Positions 18,430 to 27,590 of a stretch of 64,000 bases of DNA are shown here, one piece after another. The notes under the pieces are model-generated. The model was not told the DNA's origin, ran no database searches, and saw only the letters and a program-made list of their open reading frames with translations. The stretch comes from Bdellovibrionia bacterium (lineage in GTDB: Bacteria; Bdellovibrionota; Bdellovibrionia; Bdellovibrionales; JAUICD01): NCBI GenBank assembly GCA_030427965.1, contig JAUICD010000003.1:1-64000 (forward strand). Reading direction: 5' to 3'. Every line of letters begins with the position of its first letter. The first letter of the stretch is position 1. The position numbers were made by a program, and so were the translations under genes.

Positions 18430-20242
18430 CCATTTTTTCGATGGCTTCGATTTTTGATTGGAGCTTTTTAAGTGTTTCACTGTCTTTTTCAAACTCAACT
18501 GCCTTTTTATACATTTTGATAGCCTTATCGATGAGCGCAATGTGGTAATATGCATCGCCAAGATGTTCTGCTATTACACTTTCATCAGACTTTAAGCGAT
18601 AGGCCATCTCCAACACTTTTATTGCCTCGGAATACTCCCCTCGTTTAAAGAGAATCCAACCAAGAGTGTCTTGTATATAACCATCGTTGGGTTTCAACCG
18701 CAAGGCCTTCTCAGCCATTTCTTGTGCAAGCGGCAACTCCACTTTCATTTCCGCATACGTATATGCAAGATAGTTCAGAGCTTGAACGTGATCTGGGTTG
18801 ATTTTTAAAACGGCTTTCATTTGAGCAATTGTCTCACTTTTCTTACCAAGCTTATCAAACATCGAGCCTTGGATAAAATTGAGTTGCTCATTATTTGGAA
18901 ATCGCTCCAATGCTTTATCTAGCATACTCACAGCTTTTGAGTATTTTTTTTGTTCATCAAGAATTGAAGCATACATGGCATAGAACTGTTCCACTTCAGG
19001 TCTTTTTTGAATAGCTTGAGCAATGATTTCAGCTGCGGCACTGTGCTTTCCTTCAATTCTCAGAAGATAAGCTGCATGTATGCGAGCTTCACTATAGTAA
19101 GAACTCAAAAGAGGCACTTTTTTAAACTGCTCTATCGCCTTTTTATACTCTTTTGTTTCTTCATAAACCGCACCGAGATAAAACCGAATACGATCGGACT
19201 CTGGAGCTTGAACCAAAATCTCATTGAGTTTTGTTTTGGCTTCAGTGTACTTTTTTTGTTCAATTAATATAAGAGCCATTCGAACTTGAATGTTGAGATT
19301 TGAAGGATCATGCCCGGCGATAATCTCATACTGTCTGTATGCTTTTTCATACTCTTCAATCTCTATGTAAAGCTTTGCCAGCTCCCCGGCCACTTTTTCA
19401 CTTGGGCCTGAACTATCTTGAAAGGAAGCCAGTAACTTTCTTGCTTTTTTCTTTTTATCTTGTTCAACATAAATTCCAGCAAGAGAAATTACTGAATCTT
19501 CAAAGTCTGATTTTGCAGATAACGATTTTTCAAAAGAGCGGATTGCCATTTTGTTATTTTTGTCTTGTTGATAAAGGCGACCCGCATAGTAATAAGCCAA
19601 ATGACGATCTTTCTTTGATTTCTTTGCTAAGTTTTCAAATACCGCCAACGCTTTATCAGACTTCCCTTTTTCCGCATACAGCGCACCCAAATAAAGAGAC
19701 GTTTCAACATGCGTCGGATCTAACTTTAAAGCTTTTTGATATTCCACAATAGCTTTGTCATAAAGCTTAATCGAAGCATAAAGACCGCCCAATAAAACAT
19801 GGCCTTCAAGCATCTTTGGGTCAAATTCAATCACTTTTTGTGCCGACTTTATCGCTTCTGAAATTTTACCTTTTTTAATATATTCAGCTGCTAACTTTAA
19901 ATGAACCGTTGGTGACTTTGGATCATACACAAGTGTGAGTTTAAACTCTTCAATGGCACGATCGACTTCTCCTGCTAAAGAAAACGTTTCTGCAAGAGTG
20001 AAGTGGTAATCCGCTTGCGTTCGCAAATATGTTGGGTCCACCCGCGTATCACTTCCAGCATCTGGCGGTGGCGCCAGGCTTGCTGGCGCGCGATCTGCTT
20101 TATTGTAAAAGGTGTCACCCAATTCACGAGCATTTTCCGAAGAATCTGAACCATCTCCTGAATAGAACAAAGTTGAACACGCTGTCAGAGCAAAGCCTAT
20201 TGAAATAAGAAGCACCTTCGCAATTTTGGCGATTTCTTTCAT
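18389..20242 (-). CDS. TPR-repeat lipoprotein
   Basis: 617 residues with a lipoprotein signal (VLLISIGFALTAC, Cys22), a short proline- and alanine-rich linker, and then a continuous array of tetratricopeptide repeats from about residue 75 to 600 (for example AIVEYQKALKLDPTHVETSL, QALNYLAYTYAEMKVELPLA, IQDTLGWILFKRGEYSEAI). About 14 repeats can be counted roughly. Such proteins act as scaffolds for envelope assemblies; in gliding or predatory Deltaproteobacteria-like groups they are common near lipoprotein-trafficking genes. The substrate is unknown. Co-transcribed with the LolB-like gene. Confidence 0.85.
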   Translation of the reverse strand: MKEIAKIAKVLLISIGFALTACSTLFYSGDGSDSSENARELGDTFYNKADRAPASLAPPPDAGSDTRVDPTYLRTQADYHFTLAETFSLAGEVDRAIEEFKLTLVYDPKSPTVHLKLAAEYIKKGKISEAIKSAQKVIEFDPKMLEGHVLLGGLYASIKLYDKAIVEYQKALKLDPTHVETSLYLGALYAEKGKSDKALAVFENLAKKSKKDRHLAYYYAGRLYQQDKNNKMAIRSFEKSLSAKSDFEDSVISLAGIYVEQDKKKKARKLLASFQDSSGPSEKVAGELAKLYIEIEEYEKAYRQYEIIAGHDPSNLNIQVRMALILIEQKKYTEAKTKLNEILVQAPESDRIRFYLGAVYEETKEYKKAIEQFKKVPLLSSYYSEARIHAAYLLRIEGKHSAAAEIIAQAIQKRPEVEQFYAMYASILDEQKKYSKAVSMLDKALERFPNNEQLNFIQGSMFDKLGKKSETIAQMKAVLKINPDHVQALNYLAYTYAEMKVELPLAQEMAEKALRLKPNDGYIQDTLGWILFKRGEYSEAIKVLEMAYRLKSDESVIAEHLGDAYYHIALIDKAIKMYKKAVEFEKDSETLKKLQSKIEAIEKMGGNKDPRKPASSY

Positions 20243-20313
20243 ATAAAGGAATCGGAGCGAAATAAGTGTTTCTTTAAGAGAAATCTGAATTTATGAGGCT
20301 AGGTTTCACACAT

Positions 20314-20775
20314 CTATTGGTTAAAGCTGACAACATACCCAAGGTCATCTCCATCAAACTCAAACTCACCTCGACTTTCAGGTGGTGTAAGTAGTCGACT
20401 CGAACCTGTATCAAGTATGAGGTTGGGCCCCTTGCTCAGAACAAGCACGTGAGTGGGCTGCCCATACGCATTCCTTATGACCTTATATTTATAGGATTCT
20501 CCCCAAGGATCCTTCCCAATAATGCCCTCATAGGGATTTGCTACCTTTTCTGAGGCTGGAAATCTTCCAACAGAAACGGTGTCAAAAAGGCGCTCCTTTA
20601 TATCTTTTGCCAATTCCTGACTTTCCCTGGAGGCGACAATCCGGGACTCAGATTCTGCATGATTTTTCAATATCGGGGCAATAACAGAGAAAACGGCTAC
20701 AACTGCAGCCACGACTGTAAAGAAGTCGACTGTCCTAAATGCCTTATTTTGCTCAGGATTAATGTTTTCGCTCAC
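20314..20775 (-). CDS. Membrane-anchored protein with type II pseudopilin (GspG)-like C-terminal domain
   Basis: 153 residues. One membrane segment (about 17-36, FFTVVAAVVAVFSVIAP) is followed by a helix and then a domain with the pattern of GspG/major pseudopilins: YEGIIGKDPWGESYKYKV and VLVLSKGPN. In GspG this portion forms the beta-sheet that binds calcium. A prepilin-peptidase site (G followed by FTLxE) is not present, so this looks like a non-processed relative rather than a true pseudopilin. No other secretion genes lie nearby. Confidence 0.65.
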   Translation of the reverse strand: MSENINPEQNKAFRTVDFFTVVAAVVAVFSVIAPILKNHAESESRIVASRESQELAKDIKERLFDTVSVGRFPASEKVANPYEGIIGKDPWGESYKYKVIRNAYGQPTHVLVLSKGPNLILDTGSSRLLTPPESRGEFEFDGDDLGYVVSFNQ

Positions 20776-20922
20776 AAATTCCCCTCACTATATGACTTTC
20801 GGCTAGAGTGCGGGAAAACTTGAATTTCTTGCTAACCCAGAGGGTCATTTTGAGACTCATATTTACATGGGGCCATGCGCTGTAAATCCTTAAAAAGTGC
20901 ATGGTTTTTGCCCAAATCACCC

Positions 20923-20951
20923 TTGACAAGGAGTGACACCCCCACTAGTGT
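20923..20951 (+). promoter_or_regulatory. Possible promoter of the PHA-regulator-like gene
   Basis: A perfect TTGACA -35 and TAGTGT are 17 bases apart, about 95 bases upstream of the start codon. The spacer carries a small inverted repeat (GACAC...GTGTC) that could be an operator. Nothing else recognisable lies in the 270-base gap. Confidence 0.4.
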
Positions 20952-21045
20952 CGGCCTTGCTTTAAGGATGCATGCCAACAAACAAGACGCGTAATCTTTT
21001 GCTGGCTGCAATAAACTTCTAAAAATGGAACGGGGAGGCTTTGCC

Positions 21046-21582
21046 TTGAATACGCAAACACAAAACCAAACAACACCGACCACGACACCTAAGGTTATTA
21101 AGAGATATCAGAACCGCAAACTCTACGACACTCAGCAGAGCTGTTATGTAACCCTTGATGACATCGCGAAGATGATTCGCGCTCAAGAAGAAGTTACGGT
21201 TGTTGATAACAAAACCAAGCGAGACATCACAGCATCAACTTTGACCCAGATCATTTTTGAGGCTGAGAAGAAAGCTGCTACATACGCTCCACTTTATGTT
21301 TTGAGAGACATTATCCAAAACGGAAATGGCAGCATGTCTTCATACCTAGCTAAACTTGGCGTCTTCACTCCAGAAGAGAGAGAAGCTCCTGTTAAAGAAT
21401 ACGTCAGAGATCTTATGGAAAAAGGACCTCGCTCATACGATGACGTAAAATCTAATCTCGACAATCGAGTCGCAAACTCTACGGATCAAAACTTTAGTGG
21501 AACAACAACTCTTACTCCTGGCAACCAAGAGCAAGAGCCTACTCCAGAGCTTCCAAACGCAAATCGATCTTTTGATAACTAA
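21046..21582 (+). CDS. PHB/PHA-accumulation regulator-domain protein (PhaR-like)
   Basis: 178 residues. Residues 15-75 match the PHB-accumulation regulatory domain: VIKRYQNRKLYDTQQSCYVT, LDDIAKMI, VVDNKTKRDITASTLTQII. In PHA producers this DNA-binding protein represses phasin and PHA genes. No PHA synthase or phasin lies in the window, so its targets here are unknown; relatives in non-producers are often annotated as polyhydroxyalkanoate synthesis regulators. I chose TTG at 21046, with GGGGAGG 7 bases upstream; the earlier ATG at 21025 would put the Shine-Dalgarno sequence inside the gene. The C-terminal 60 residues are low-complexity and polar. Confidence 0.82.
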   Translation: MNTQTQNQTTPTTTPKVIKRYQNRKLYDTQQSCYVTLDDIAKMIRAQEEVTVVDNKTKRDITASTLTQIIFEAEKKAATYAPLYVLRDIIQNGNGSMSSYLAKLGVFTPEEREAPVKEYVRDLMEKGPRSYDDVKSNLDNRVANSTDQNFSGTTTLTPGNQEQEPTPELPNANRSFDN

Positions 21583-21610
21583 ACTAAAAGATATATTCGA
21601 AAAGAGTTTA

Positions 21611-21642
21611 AAAAACCCAGGTCAACAACCTGGGTTTTTTTA
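21611..21642 (+). terminator. Rho-independent terminator
   Basis: Perfect 7-bp stem CCCAGGT/ACCTGGG (extended by A-T pairs) with a 5-base loop, followed by seven T. It lies 29 bases after the PhaR-like stop; the A-run on the other side could let it serve the opposite strand as well. Confidence 0.9.
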
Positions 21643-21669
21643 TGGGAAAAAATGCCTAGAAACCCAAAC

Positions 21670-22836
21670 CTATTGAGAACCCAAAAGAAGTTCTCCACCC
21701 AGTGGAGAAACTAGCAAGTCCTCAATAGGTGGAATGGCATACACTCTCTCCATCACCGTAAGCCCATCTTTGCCTTTTCGATACGGTCGAGAAACCGTAT
21801 TGTATGAATTCATTCTCAAAGGCATTGGATGATCAAATTCTGATTCCAGGTAATAGGCCATTCGAGCTGGAATTTTTGTTCGATAACCTCTAGTTAAAAG
21901 ATAATAAAGCTCATAGAGGTCCTTTTCTCTCAGCCGTATACAACCATGAGATTCAAAGCCACGACTCATCTCTCTTGACATTTGGATGTGATATCCAATT
22001 GGAGACCAAGTATCTCCATCGTGAGAGATTCTCAAAAAAGGCCGTCGATTGAAATAATTAGGCCTAACACGTGATTCAATTACAAGGTTTCTCCAAAGAT
22101 ACGCTCCATTATAAACGGGCGTCATCAAGCTTGTACCGCTTTTATTCCGAACCCCCTCATCAAATCCACCCACATCAATCGGATAAATTTTCAAAATACT
22201 TCCATTGGCATCTCGAATAATGACCTTGCGTTGAACCAAACTTGTTTCCATTTGAATTCCAGTCGTGTTGAGATCTTCATCCTCTCCATCAATTGAAACA
22301 GAAAGAACCTCACCATCGCTCAGACGAGTTTGAACTCGAAACTTTCGAAAACGAACCCCCTCTTCATCACTAAAAAGTGAGCGCAATTGAAAAGTTGCCT
22401 CACTTGAATCTAAATCAACAATCGGACAATTGATCATTTCAATACCAAATACATTTCGACTTAATTTTTTTCTAGTTTCAGCCTCAAATACTTCTAAAGG
22501 AACCACTTGTCTGTTTTTTGAATAAGGCAAGTAAGAACGCTCTTTAATGTCAAAGTTAATGTCCTCAGAAAAAAATTTTTGCTTTCCCTCGTTCAGTGAA
22601 AATAGAATACTTTCTGCCTCGGGAAAAACATCACCCTTAAATTTTACAAGGTCTCTGATGTCTACAAAAAGACTGCTTGTAACAGAAAGCCCTCTTTCTC
22701 GCCCAAGTATCTCTAGAATATCATCGGATTCACAGTTGAGCCGTTGACCAGTCAGCCCCGCACCCCCCTCTTCATGCTGAGCACAGCCAACGTTACAAAA
22801 CATCGCCGCAATCAGCAGTACTGCTATATTTTTCAA
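21670..22836 (-). CDS. L,D-transpeptidase (YkuD domain), exported
   Basis: About 388 residues. Starting at TTG 22836 gives MKNIAVLLIAAMFCNVGC, a signal ending in a possible lipidation Cys; GAGAGG precedes it. The C-terminal half holds the YkuD catalytic block: LMTPVYNGAYLWR, GYHIQMSREMSRGFESHGCI, where the SHGCIR motif carries the nucleophilic cysteine and the histidines needed for 3-3 peptidoglycan cross-linking or attachment of proteins to the wall. The N-terminal 200 residues are beta-rich and unassigned. In Bdellovibrio relatives such enzymes remodel self or prey peptidoglycan; which applies here is unknown. Confidence 0.87.
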   Translation of the reverse strand: MKNIAVLLIAAMFCNVGCAQHEEGGAGLTGQRLNCESDDILEILGRERGLSVTSSLFVDIRDLVKFKGDVFPEAESILFSLNEGKQKFFSEDINFDIKERSYLPYSKNRQVVPLEVFEAETRKKLSRNVFGIEMINCPIVDLDSSEATFQLRSLFSDEEGVRFRKFRVQTRLSDGEVLSVSIDGEDEDLNTTGIQMETSLVQRKVIIRDANGSILKIYPIDVGGFDEGVRNKSGTSLMTPVYNGAYLWRNLVIESRVRPNYFNRRPFLRISHDGDTWSPIGYHIQMSREMSRGFESHGCIRLREKDLYELYYLLTRGYRTKIPARMAYYLESEFDHPMPLRMNSYNTVSRPYRKGKDGLTVMERVYAIPPIEDLLVSPLGGELLLGSQ

Positions 22837-22969
22837 ATTTGCCTCTCTCAATTGACCCTAAGGAAATACTCTCAGTTTCCGCTCAAAGTCATAGCGCGTC
22901 ATGGGGGATCTGAGTAGTGATTTGAAAACTTTACCGAATTTGAGCTAGGTTTCAAAAACTTGGCGCAGG

Positions 22970-24187
22970 CTAAAGGGCCCGCCAGTTTAAAAATGCCTTT
23001 CTACCCTTTTTAACTTCAACCTCTTCAAAGACTCGGGACTGGCTCTCAGAGGCGCCTTGAGCCTCAACTTTGATGCGATACTTACCCGGAGCAAGCTTTG
23101 CTCTATAGAGTTGAAAGTTTTGAGGAAGAGTCATCCATTGTCGAAGATCGGTTTGGTCGCTTAAGTGAAGACCCACAAAAGTTAGAAGGCCTAAAACCTC
23201 ATTTTCTTTGGCAACTCTTCCTGCAATTTTCTTCTTCGCAACCATCCCTGCGACTCTTTTGGCAATCAACCCAGCATAATGGCTTTTAAGTGAATTGATA
23301 GCTGTACTTTCTAAATCAAACACAACTCCCGTTTCACCAACTATGGATTTTGCAGTCTTCAAATTCTCAACAGTGACTTTTGCATTATCAATCAGATTTT
23401 CCCTTGGAACAAGTTCAGGAATTCTACGAAAATTGGGATTAGGTCTTTTCACTGGGCCGCGCCCTGATTGAAAAATGATAACAAGTTCACCTGATTTTCC
23501 AAAACCCCAGTCCGAATCCATTTGGATATGCGGAAACAACTTCTTCCACTTTCTATACTCTGACATCCTTTGAGCACGCCTTGCACTTTCAACCAAGTAT
23601 TTCTCAATCCCACGAATATTGGGATCTGCTTCATAAGCAAATTTGTAATCAATATAAGCGTCATCCCACTTCCGGTCTTGCTCCCAAAGCATCGCACTCA
23701 AAACTCTTGCAAATCCATTTTGCCCATAATCCTTTTTGGCTTCATCACGATACCTTGTCAGTTTTTCATTGATCTTTCGAGCCTCAACAAGTGCTGAATC
23801 ATATTCCTTGAGCATCAAAAAATTGATCGCAAGATAAACATTTATAAGAACTTTCTCATAATCATCGCCCTTATATTGAATCATCCCCTCATTAAAAATA
23901 ATGGCACCCGCAGATCGACTTATAGATGTGTAATCTTTGATTTCAGAGGTGGCCTCAGCTTTTAAAAAAACCTTGTTGCTTTCTCGATAGTCACCTTTTA
24001 GCTGTAACAAAAGCCCATAATCCAAAAGGTAGATCAGTTGGTCATCACCTGGAGTTTCCGCCAGAGGCTTTACAACCTCTATGGCTTTCTCATAATTTCC
24101 ATTAAGAATATGGCTCTGCACCTGATAAGATGCCCGATTGAACGTCGAACATCCCGCTAAAAGAAAAAGGACTATAGTACCCGTCAT
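22970..24187 (-). CDS. COG3014-type lipoprotein, partner of LpoB
   Basis: About 405 residues from ATG 24187 (MTGTIVLFLLAGC, Cys13), although the frame is open to 24271, and a longer signal region starting at TTG 24271 or ATG 24244 is possible because the short version has no basic N-region. Residues 20-220 are TPR-like helices (YEKAIEVVKPLAET, YDSALVEARKINEKL, WDDAYIDYKFAYEADPN). The C-terminal third is beta-rich (GELVIIFQSGRG, KYRIKVEAQG). COG3014 proteins are typically encoded beside LpoB, as here, and are thought to act in the envelope; their exact role is unknown. Confidence 0.75.
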   Translation of the reverse strand: MTGTIVLFLLAGCSTFNRASYQVQSHILNGNYEKAIEVVKPLAETPGDDQLIYLLDYGLLLQLKGDYRESNKVFLKAEATSEIKDYTSISRSAGAIIFNEGMIQYKGDDYEKVLINVYLAINFLMLKEYDSALVEARKINEKLTRYRDEAKKDYGQNGFARVLSAMLWEQDRKWDDAYIDYKFAYEADPNIRGIEKYLVESARRAQRMSEYRKWKKLFPHIQMDSDWGFGKSGELVIIFQSGRGPVKRPNPNFRRIPELVPRENLIDNAKVTVENLKTAKSIVGETGVVFDLESTAINSLKSHYAGLIAKRVAGMVAKKKIAGRVAKENEVLGLLTFVGLHLSDQTDLRQWMTLPQNFQLYRAKLAPGKYRIKVEAQGASESQSRVFEEVEVKKGRKAFLNWRAL

Positions 24188-24273
24188 TTTTTTGATATGC
24201 AGTTCATTGTAAATACCTTTAGTAGTATTCACAACGAACAGCATCCCAAAAAAGTACCGGACACCCAACAAAA

Positions 24274-24873
24274 CTAGAGACCTACGCGTTTCTTTTTATA
24301 CCTTTTACGAATCTGCTTCTGCCCCGTCCAAGTGATGAGGTTGGTTGAAAGATTTGTTAGATTTAGTGTGACTTTATAGTAAACCGTTTTGTTTTTTCCG
24401 ACCTGCTGAACAATAGAATCTAGTCTGCCATTCAAAATGTAGTCCGCACCCACCTGCTTTCCAGGACCTTTTCTTGATGTGTTAGAAACCATGCCTGAAT
24501 CTTGATACTCATATTCCGAAGACACATCCTCACGTGCTGCTTTATCTACAAACGCCACTTCAGAGCGGTTCGTGAGCTCCACTCGGACCATATCCATCAC
24601 ACTCTGAGTATCGATATGCTCACTTGTTTTATTTTGTAGTCGAGTGACCATAATAACAGGTGGTTTTTTAGCACGTGCAATCGAGCGATGCTTGACCATT
24701 TGATTCACAAGCGTTTCAACAGTTTTTTGCATATCTGTTTCAGACCACTTATCATTCAATAGGTTCTCCTCTTCAACATTTGTATCATAGTCCCCCTTGG
24801 TAAAGGCCTTAGGACCACAACCCACAAGGTGAGTCATTGCGATCAATACGAGTAAAACGATCAATGATTTCAT
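24274..24873 (-). CDS. lpoB: LpoB-like penicillin-binding-protein activator lipoprotein
   Basis: 199 residues with a lipoprotein signal (VLLVLIAMTHLVGC, Cys19) and the LpoB core: KPPVIMVTRLQNKTSEHID, TQSVMDMVRVELTNRSEVAF, QVGADYILNGRLDSIVQQ, TVYYKVTLNLTNLSTN. In E. coli LpoB sits in the outer membrane and activates the synthase PBP1B through the wall. The class-A PBP of this window (mrcA at 50569) is a possible but unproven client. AAGGAGAG precedes the ATG. The COG3014 partner lies immediately downstream. Confidence 0.85.
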   Translation of the reverse strand: MKSLIVLLVLIAMTHLVGCGPKAFTKGDYDTNVEEENLLNDKWSETDMQKTVETLVNQMVKHRSIARAKKPPVIMVTRLQNKTSEHIDTQSVMDMVRVELTNRSEVAFVDKAAREDVSSEYEYQDSGMVSNTSRKGPGKQVGADYILNGRLDSIVQQVGKNKTVYYKVTLNLTNLSTNLITWTGQKQIRKRYKKKRVGL

Positions 24874-25020
24874 TCTCTCTCCTTCTCTCAGAATTTTGAC
24901 GAGTGTCTATTCTTACGACAATTTTGACTCTTGGAACAGCCAAAACACCCTGTAAATTCAACATCTTACATTATAACTTCTGGCAAGCCTCTTGCATCTA
25001 TTGAATATAACGGGGTTTTT

Positions 25021-25509
25021 ATGACTATTGGGAAAATAACAGTATTATCTATTTTGTTCCAACTCATTGGTGTTTTTGCTTTGGGTCAAGGTTCTGACTT
25101 TGAAACACCCGTGGATCAAAGAGTGAACCATCATTTGAGACATATGATGAAAAAAATTGAAATCCAAAAAAATCAATCTGGGAATCTTCGATCACCTAGG
25201 ACTCCAAAAATCACTTCCAACAATAACTCAAACGTCTTCAAACTTGAAACCCAAACACTTGGTGTTTCAAGTCCCAAAAATCAGCCTCAACATGACCCTG
25301 AAGTCATGGATATTCGTGACTCCAACCAAGATCAAGAAATGAGTTTTGAAATTGATCAAGAAAATATTCAAGCCATTCAGAGGGATGAATACAACAAACT
25401 CTATGAAAAAAAATATATCGAAGAGGTCAAACGATCGGCCCTAAAAAGTGGGTACAAACTCAAAATGCAGGGAACAAAAATCATCGACGTCAAACAAATC
25501 CACCAGTAG
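25021..25509 (+). CDS. Secreted protein of unknown function
   Basis: About 162 residues from ATG 25021. A signal peptide (ITVLSILFQLIGVFALGQG) is followed by polar, Asn/Gln-rich sequence with no recognised domain. The C-terminal 50 residues (IDQENIQAIQRDEYNKLYEK, then YIEEVKRSALKSGYKLKM) look helical. The frame is open 30 codons further upstream, but those residues do not look like protein and the signal peptide fixes the start. It is transcribed divergently from lpoB and ends 33 bases before the GTGAC-type repeat cluster. Confidence 0.6.
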   Translation: MTIGKITVLSILFQLIGVFALGQGSDFETPVDQRVNHHLRHMMKKIEIQKNQSGNLRSPRTPKITSNNNSNVFKLETQTLGVSSPKNQPQHDPEVMDIRDSNQDQEMSFEIDQENIQAIQRDEYNKLYEKKYIEEVKRSALKSGYKLKMQGTKIIDVKQIHQ

Positions 25510-25542
25510 AAGCACTCAACAACCTATCCGACACCTGAATAA

Positions 25543-25673
25543 GGTGACAGTCACCCCAAGGCAAAAAGGGTGGCAGTCGCCCAGTGAAAAATGACAGTCA
25601 ACCCGGGGCAAAAGGGTGGCAGTCACCCAGAACAGATTTGACGCAAGGTCACCCAAAAAGGTGGCAGTCACCC
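25543..25673. repeat. Cluster of five short GGTGNCAGTCACC palindromic repeats
   Basis: Five copies of a 13-15-base inverted repeat: 25543-25555 (GGTGACAGTCACC, perfect with a 1-base centre), 25568-25582, 25591-25603 (degenerate), 25614-25628 and 25660-25673. They are separated by 9-31 bases, mostly A-rich spacers such as GCAAAA. The last copy runs into the 3' end of the sensor-kinase gene and supplies its stop codon. Spacing and sequence fit REP-like extragenic palindromes, not CRISPR. The hairpins could also stop transcription between the two convergent genes. Confidence 0.75.
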
Positions 25674-27590
25674 GGGGGAGGGGCCTTTAAAGGGAAGGAA
25701 GATTGTGAATTCGGTGCCTTCTCCTTTTTCAGAACTGACTTTAATGTCACCACCGTGTTTTTGAACAATACTATAGGAAATACTCAGGCCAAGGCCTGTT
25801 CCTTTACCAACAGGTTTTGTTGTAAAAAACGGATCAAATATATGTTCCATGTCCTTTTTAGAAATCCCGCGTCCAGAGTCTTTGATTCGAATGACTGCCA
25901 TATCTCCCTTTTTCCCTGTGCGAATCGCAATCTCACCCTCACCCTCAATCGCCTGTGCCGCATTTGATAGAACATTCATCACAACCTGATTGATTTGATT
26001 TGGGTAACACTTAACTGGTGGAACTGTTCCAAAATCAATACTCACCTTAACTCTTGTTTTCAATTCACCTGCAAGAAGTCTCAACGTGTCTTGCACACAA
26101 TCTCGTAAATCAAACTCTTTTAACCCTTCACCTTCAATTCGAGAAAAGTTCCTGAGTCCAATCACAATATCACGAACCCTACGAGCGCCATCCTCACAAG
26201 AGCGAATAAGCTTTGGAAGGTCTTTCATAATATAGTCGTATTCAATTTCTTTTTTTATTTTCTCAATTTTCTTGGGATCTTTCTGGGCAACCTCTGTTAA
26301 CTTTGCCAGTTTCTCAGAGTAATCGCGTAAGTGTGCCATGTTGGAATAAATAAACCCAATTGGGTTGTTGAGCTCATGAGCAACACCTGCAACCAATTGC
26401 CCAAGGCTCACCATTTTAGCTGACTGAACAAGTTGAGTTTGAGTTTCTTGTATTTCTTTATTTGCGTTTTCTAATTCTTGGATTTTTTCTTCAAGTTCCG
26501 TTCGTGCTTCTGCTACCTTCACTGACATCTTATTGAACGTTTGAGTTAAAAAACCAAGTTCTGTGTCACTTCGATTTGCAATCTGAGTCCCAAACTCACC
26601 AGACTCAATTTTTCTAGCCGCTTGTACCAATTCATTTACAGGACGAACAATCATATTGGTTGCTGCCATAAGAGTTAAAACCATAAGAAATATAATTACA
26701 CCCACAACAGAAATAAGAGCGTTTTGAATTCCACCAAGCACTCCCTCAACCTCATCTCGTGATGCCGCTAAGCCAATATGGATACGGCCATTGGTTTCAG
26801 GAACGGGTTCAATATAAAACCCATATGTCCCATCTTTTCCTGAAACTTCAAAAAAACCTTTGTCTGATTCTATTTGGCGTTCACGAAAATAGCTTTTCGG
26901 ATGAAGTTTAAAATCTTCTAGAGTAGAAACAGTTGGCTCTAATTTTCCATCAAAAAGAACAATATCAAGTTTCAGTCTATTCTTTAAACTTGTTAATGTG
27001 GATTCGTCAAAGTTGATGATTTCTTCAAGGTAACCAACAAGGCGCCCTTTCTCAGTTAGTACTTTGGAATAAACAATAAGTTCCATTCCATGGCGTTTTC
27101 GAATATCTCGAAATCGAACTTGAGTGGATTCACCAAAGGTATCTAGTAAACTTTTTGAAAGATTCACATCTCCAGCTTCTAAATTTGTAAGACTTTTTAC
27201 TGTTCCATCAGACGCTCTATACAAAGCCACCCGAAGACGACCCGTTTTGTCATACAAAGAAAGACGGCTTGCCACATAGTTTGTCATCCACTGAGACAAC
27301 AGTCTTCTTGCACTAGAAATGCTTTGCGTACTTAAGCTATAAATAAGCGCAGGGTCCGTTGCATGAATTCGACCATATCGAAACAAATAGTTTTCCTGAT
27401 CATCGAAAACAACAGATATCTCACGCGCATTTCCTTGAAGTCTCTTAAAGAGCTCTTCATCAATTGCATATTCAAATTGTGAGAGTGAATAACCTGTAAT
27501 AAAAACCAGAGGAATTATACTGAAGAATAAAAACCAAAAACTTAGAATATTTCGAAGTGACTTTTTTGGTTTAGTTTCCTGATTCGTCAT
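25668..27590 (-). CDS. Membrane sensor histidine kinase with extracytoplasmic domain and HAMP
   Basis: 640 residues. TM1 is about 15-37, then a roughly 240-residue extracytoplasmic domain (Cache-like by length and position), TM2 about 285-310 (NALISVVGVIIFLMVLTLM), HAMP about 312-365, a coiled coil (TELEEKIQELENANKEIQET), and the H-box AGVAHELNNPIGFI around residue 400. ATPase motifs: NQVVMNVLSNAAQAI, DSGRGISKKD, GTGLGLSISYSI. Its start lies inside the 3' end of the anti-sigma-like gene (20-base overlap), so it belongs to the mreB-sigma-anti-sigma run. No response regulator is adjacent, so it is an orphan in this window. Confidence 0.9.
   Translation of the reverse strand: MTNQETKPKKSLRNILSFWFLFFSIIPLVFITGYSLSQFEYAIDEELFKRLQGNAREISVVFDDQENYLFRYGRIHATDPALIYSLSTQSISSARRLLSQWMTNYVASRLSLYDKTGRLRVALYRASDGTVKSLTNLEAGDVNLSKSLLDTFGESTQVRFRDIRKRHGMELIVYSKVLTEKGRLVGYLEEIINFDESTLTSLKNRLKLDIVLFDGKLEPTVSTLEDFKLHPKSYFRERQIESDKGFFEVSGKDGTYGFYIEPVPETNGRIHIGLAASRDEVEGVLGGIQNALISVVGVIIFLMVLTLMAATNMIVRPVNELVQAARKIESGEFGTQIANRSDTELGFLTQTFNKMSVKVAEARTELEEKIQELENANKEIQETQTQLVQSAKMVSLGQLVAGVAHELNNPIGFIYSNMAHLRDYSEKLAKLTEVAQKDPKKIEKIKKEIEYDYIMKDLPKLIRSCEDGARRVRDIVIGLRNFSRIEGEGLKEFDLRDCVQDTLRLLAGELKTRVKVSIDFGTVPPVKCYPNQINQVVMNVLSNAAQAIEGEGEIAIRTGKKGDMAVIRIKDSGRGISKKDMEHIFDPFFTTKPVGKGTGLGLSISYSIVQKHGGDIKVSSEKGEGTEFTIFLPFKGPSPG

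Noticed and set aside
20832..21083. Minus-strand frame of 83 codons overlapping the PhaR-like gene start
   Set aside because: It covers the promoter region and start of a well-supported gene, with no signal or domain of its own.
25543..25673. CRISPR array
   Set aside because: Repeats are only 13-15 bases and palindromic, spacers are 9-31 bases, irregular and A-rich, and no cas gene is nearby.
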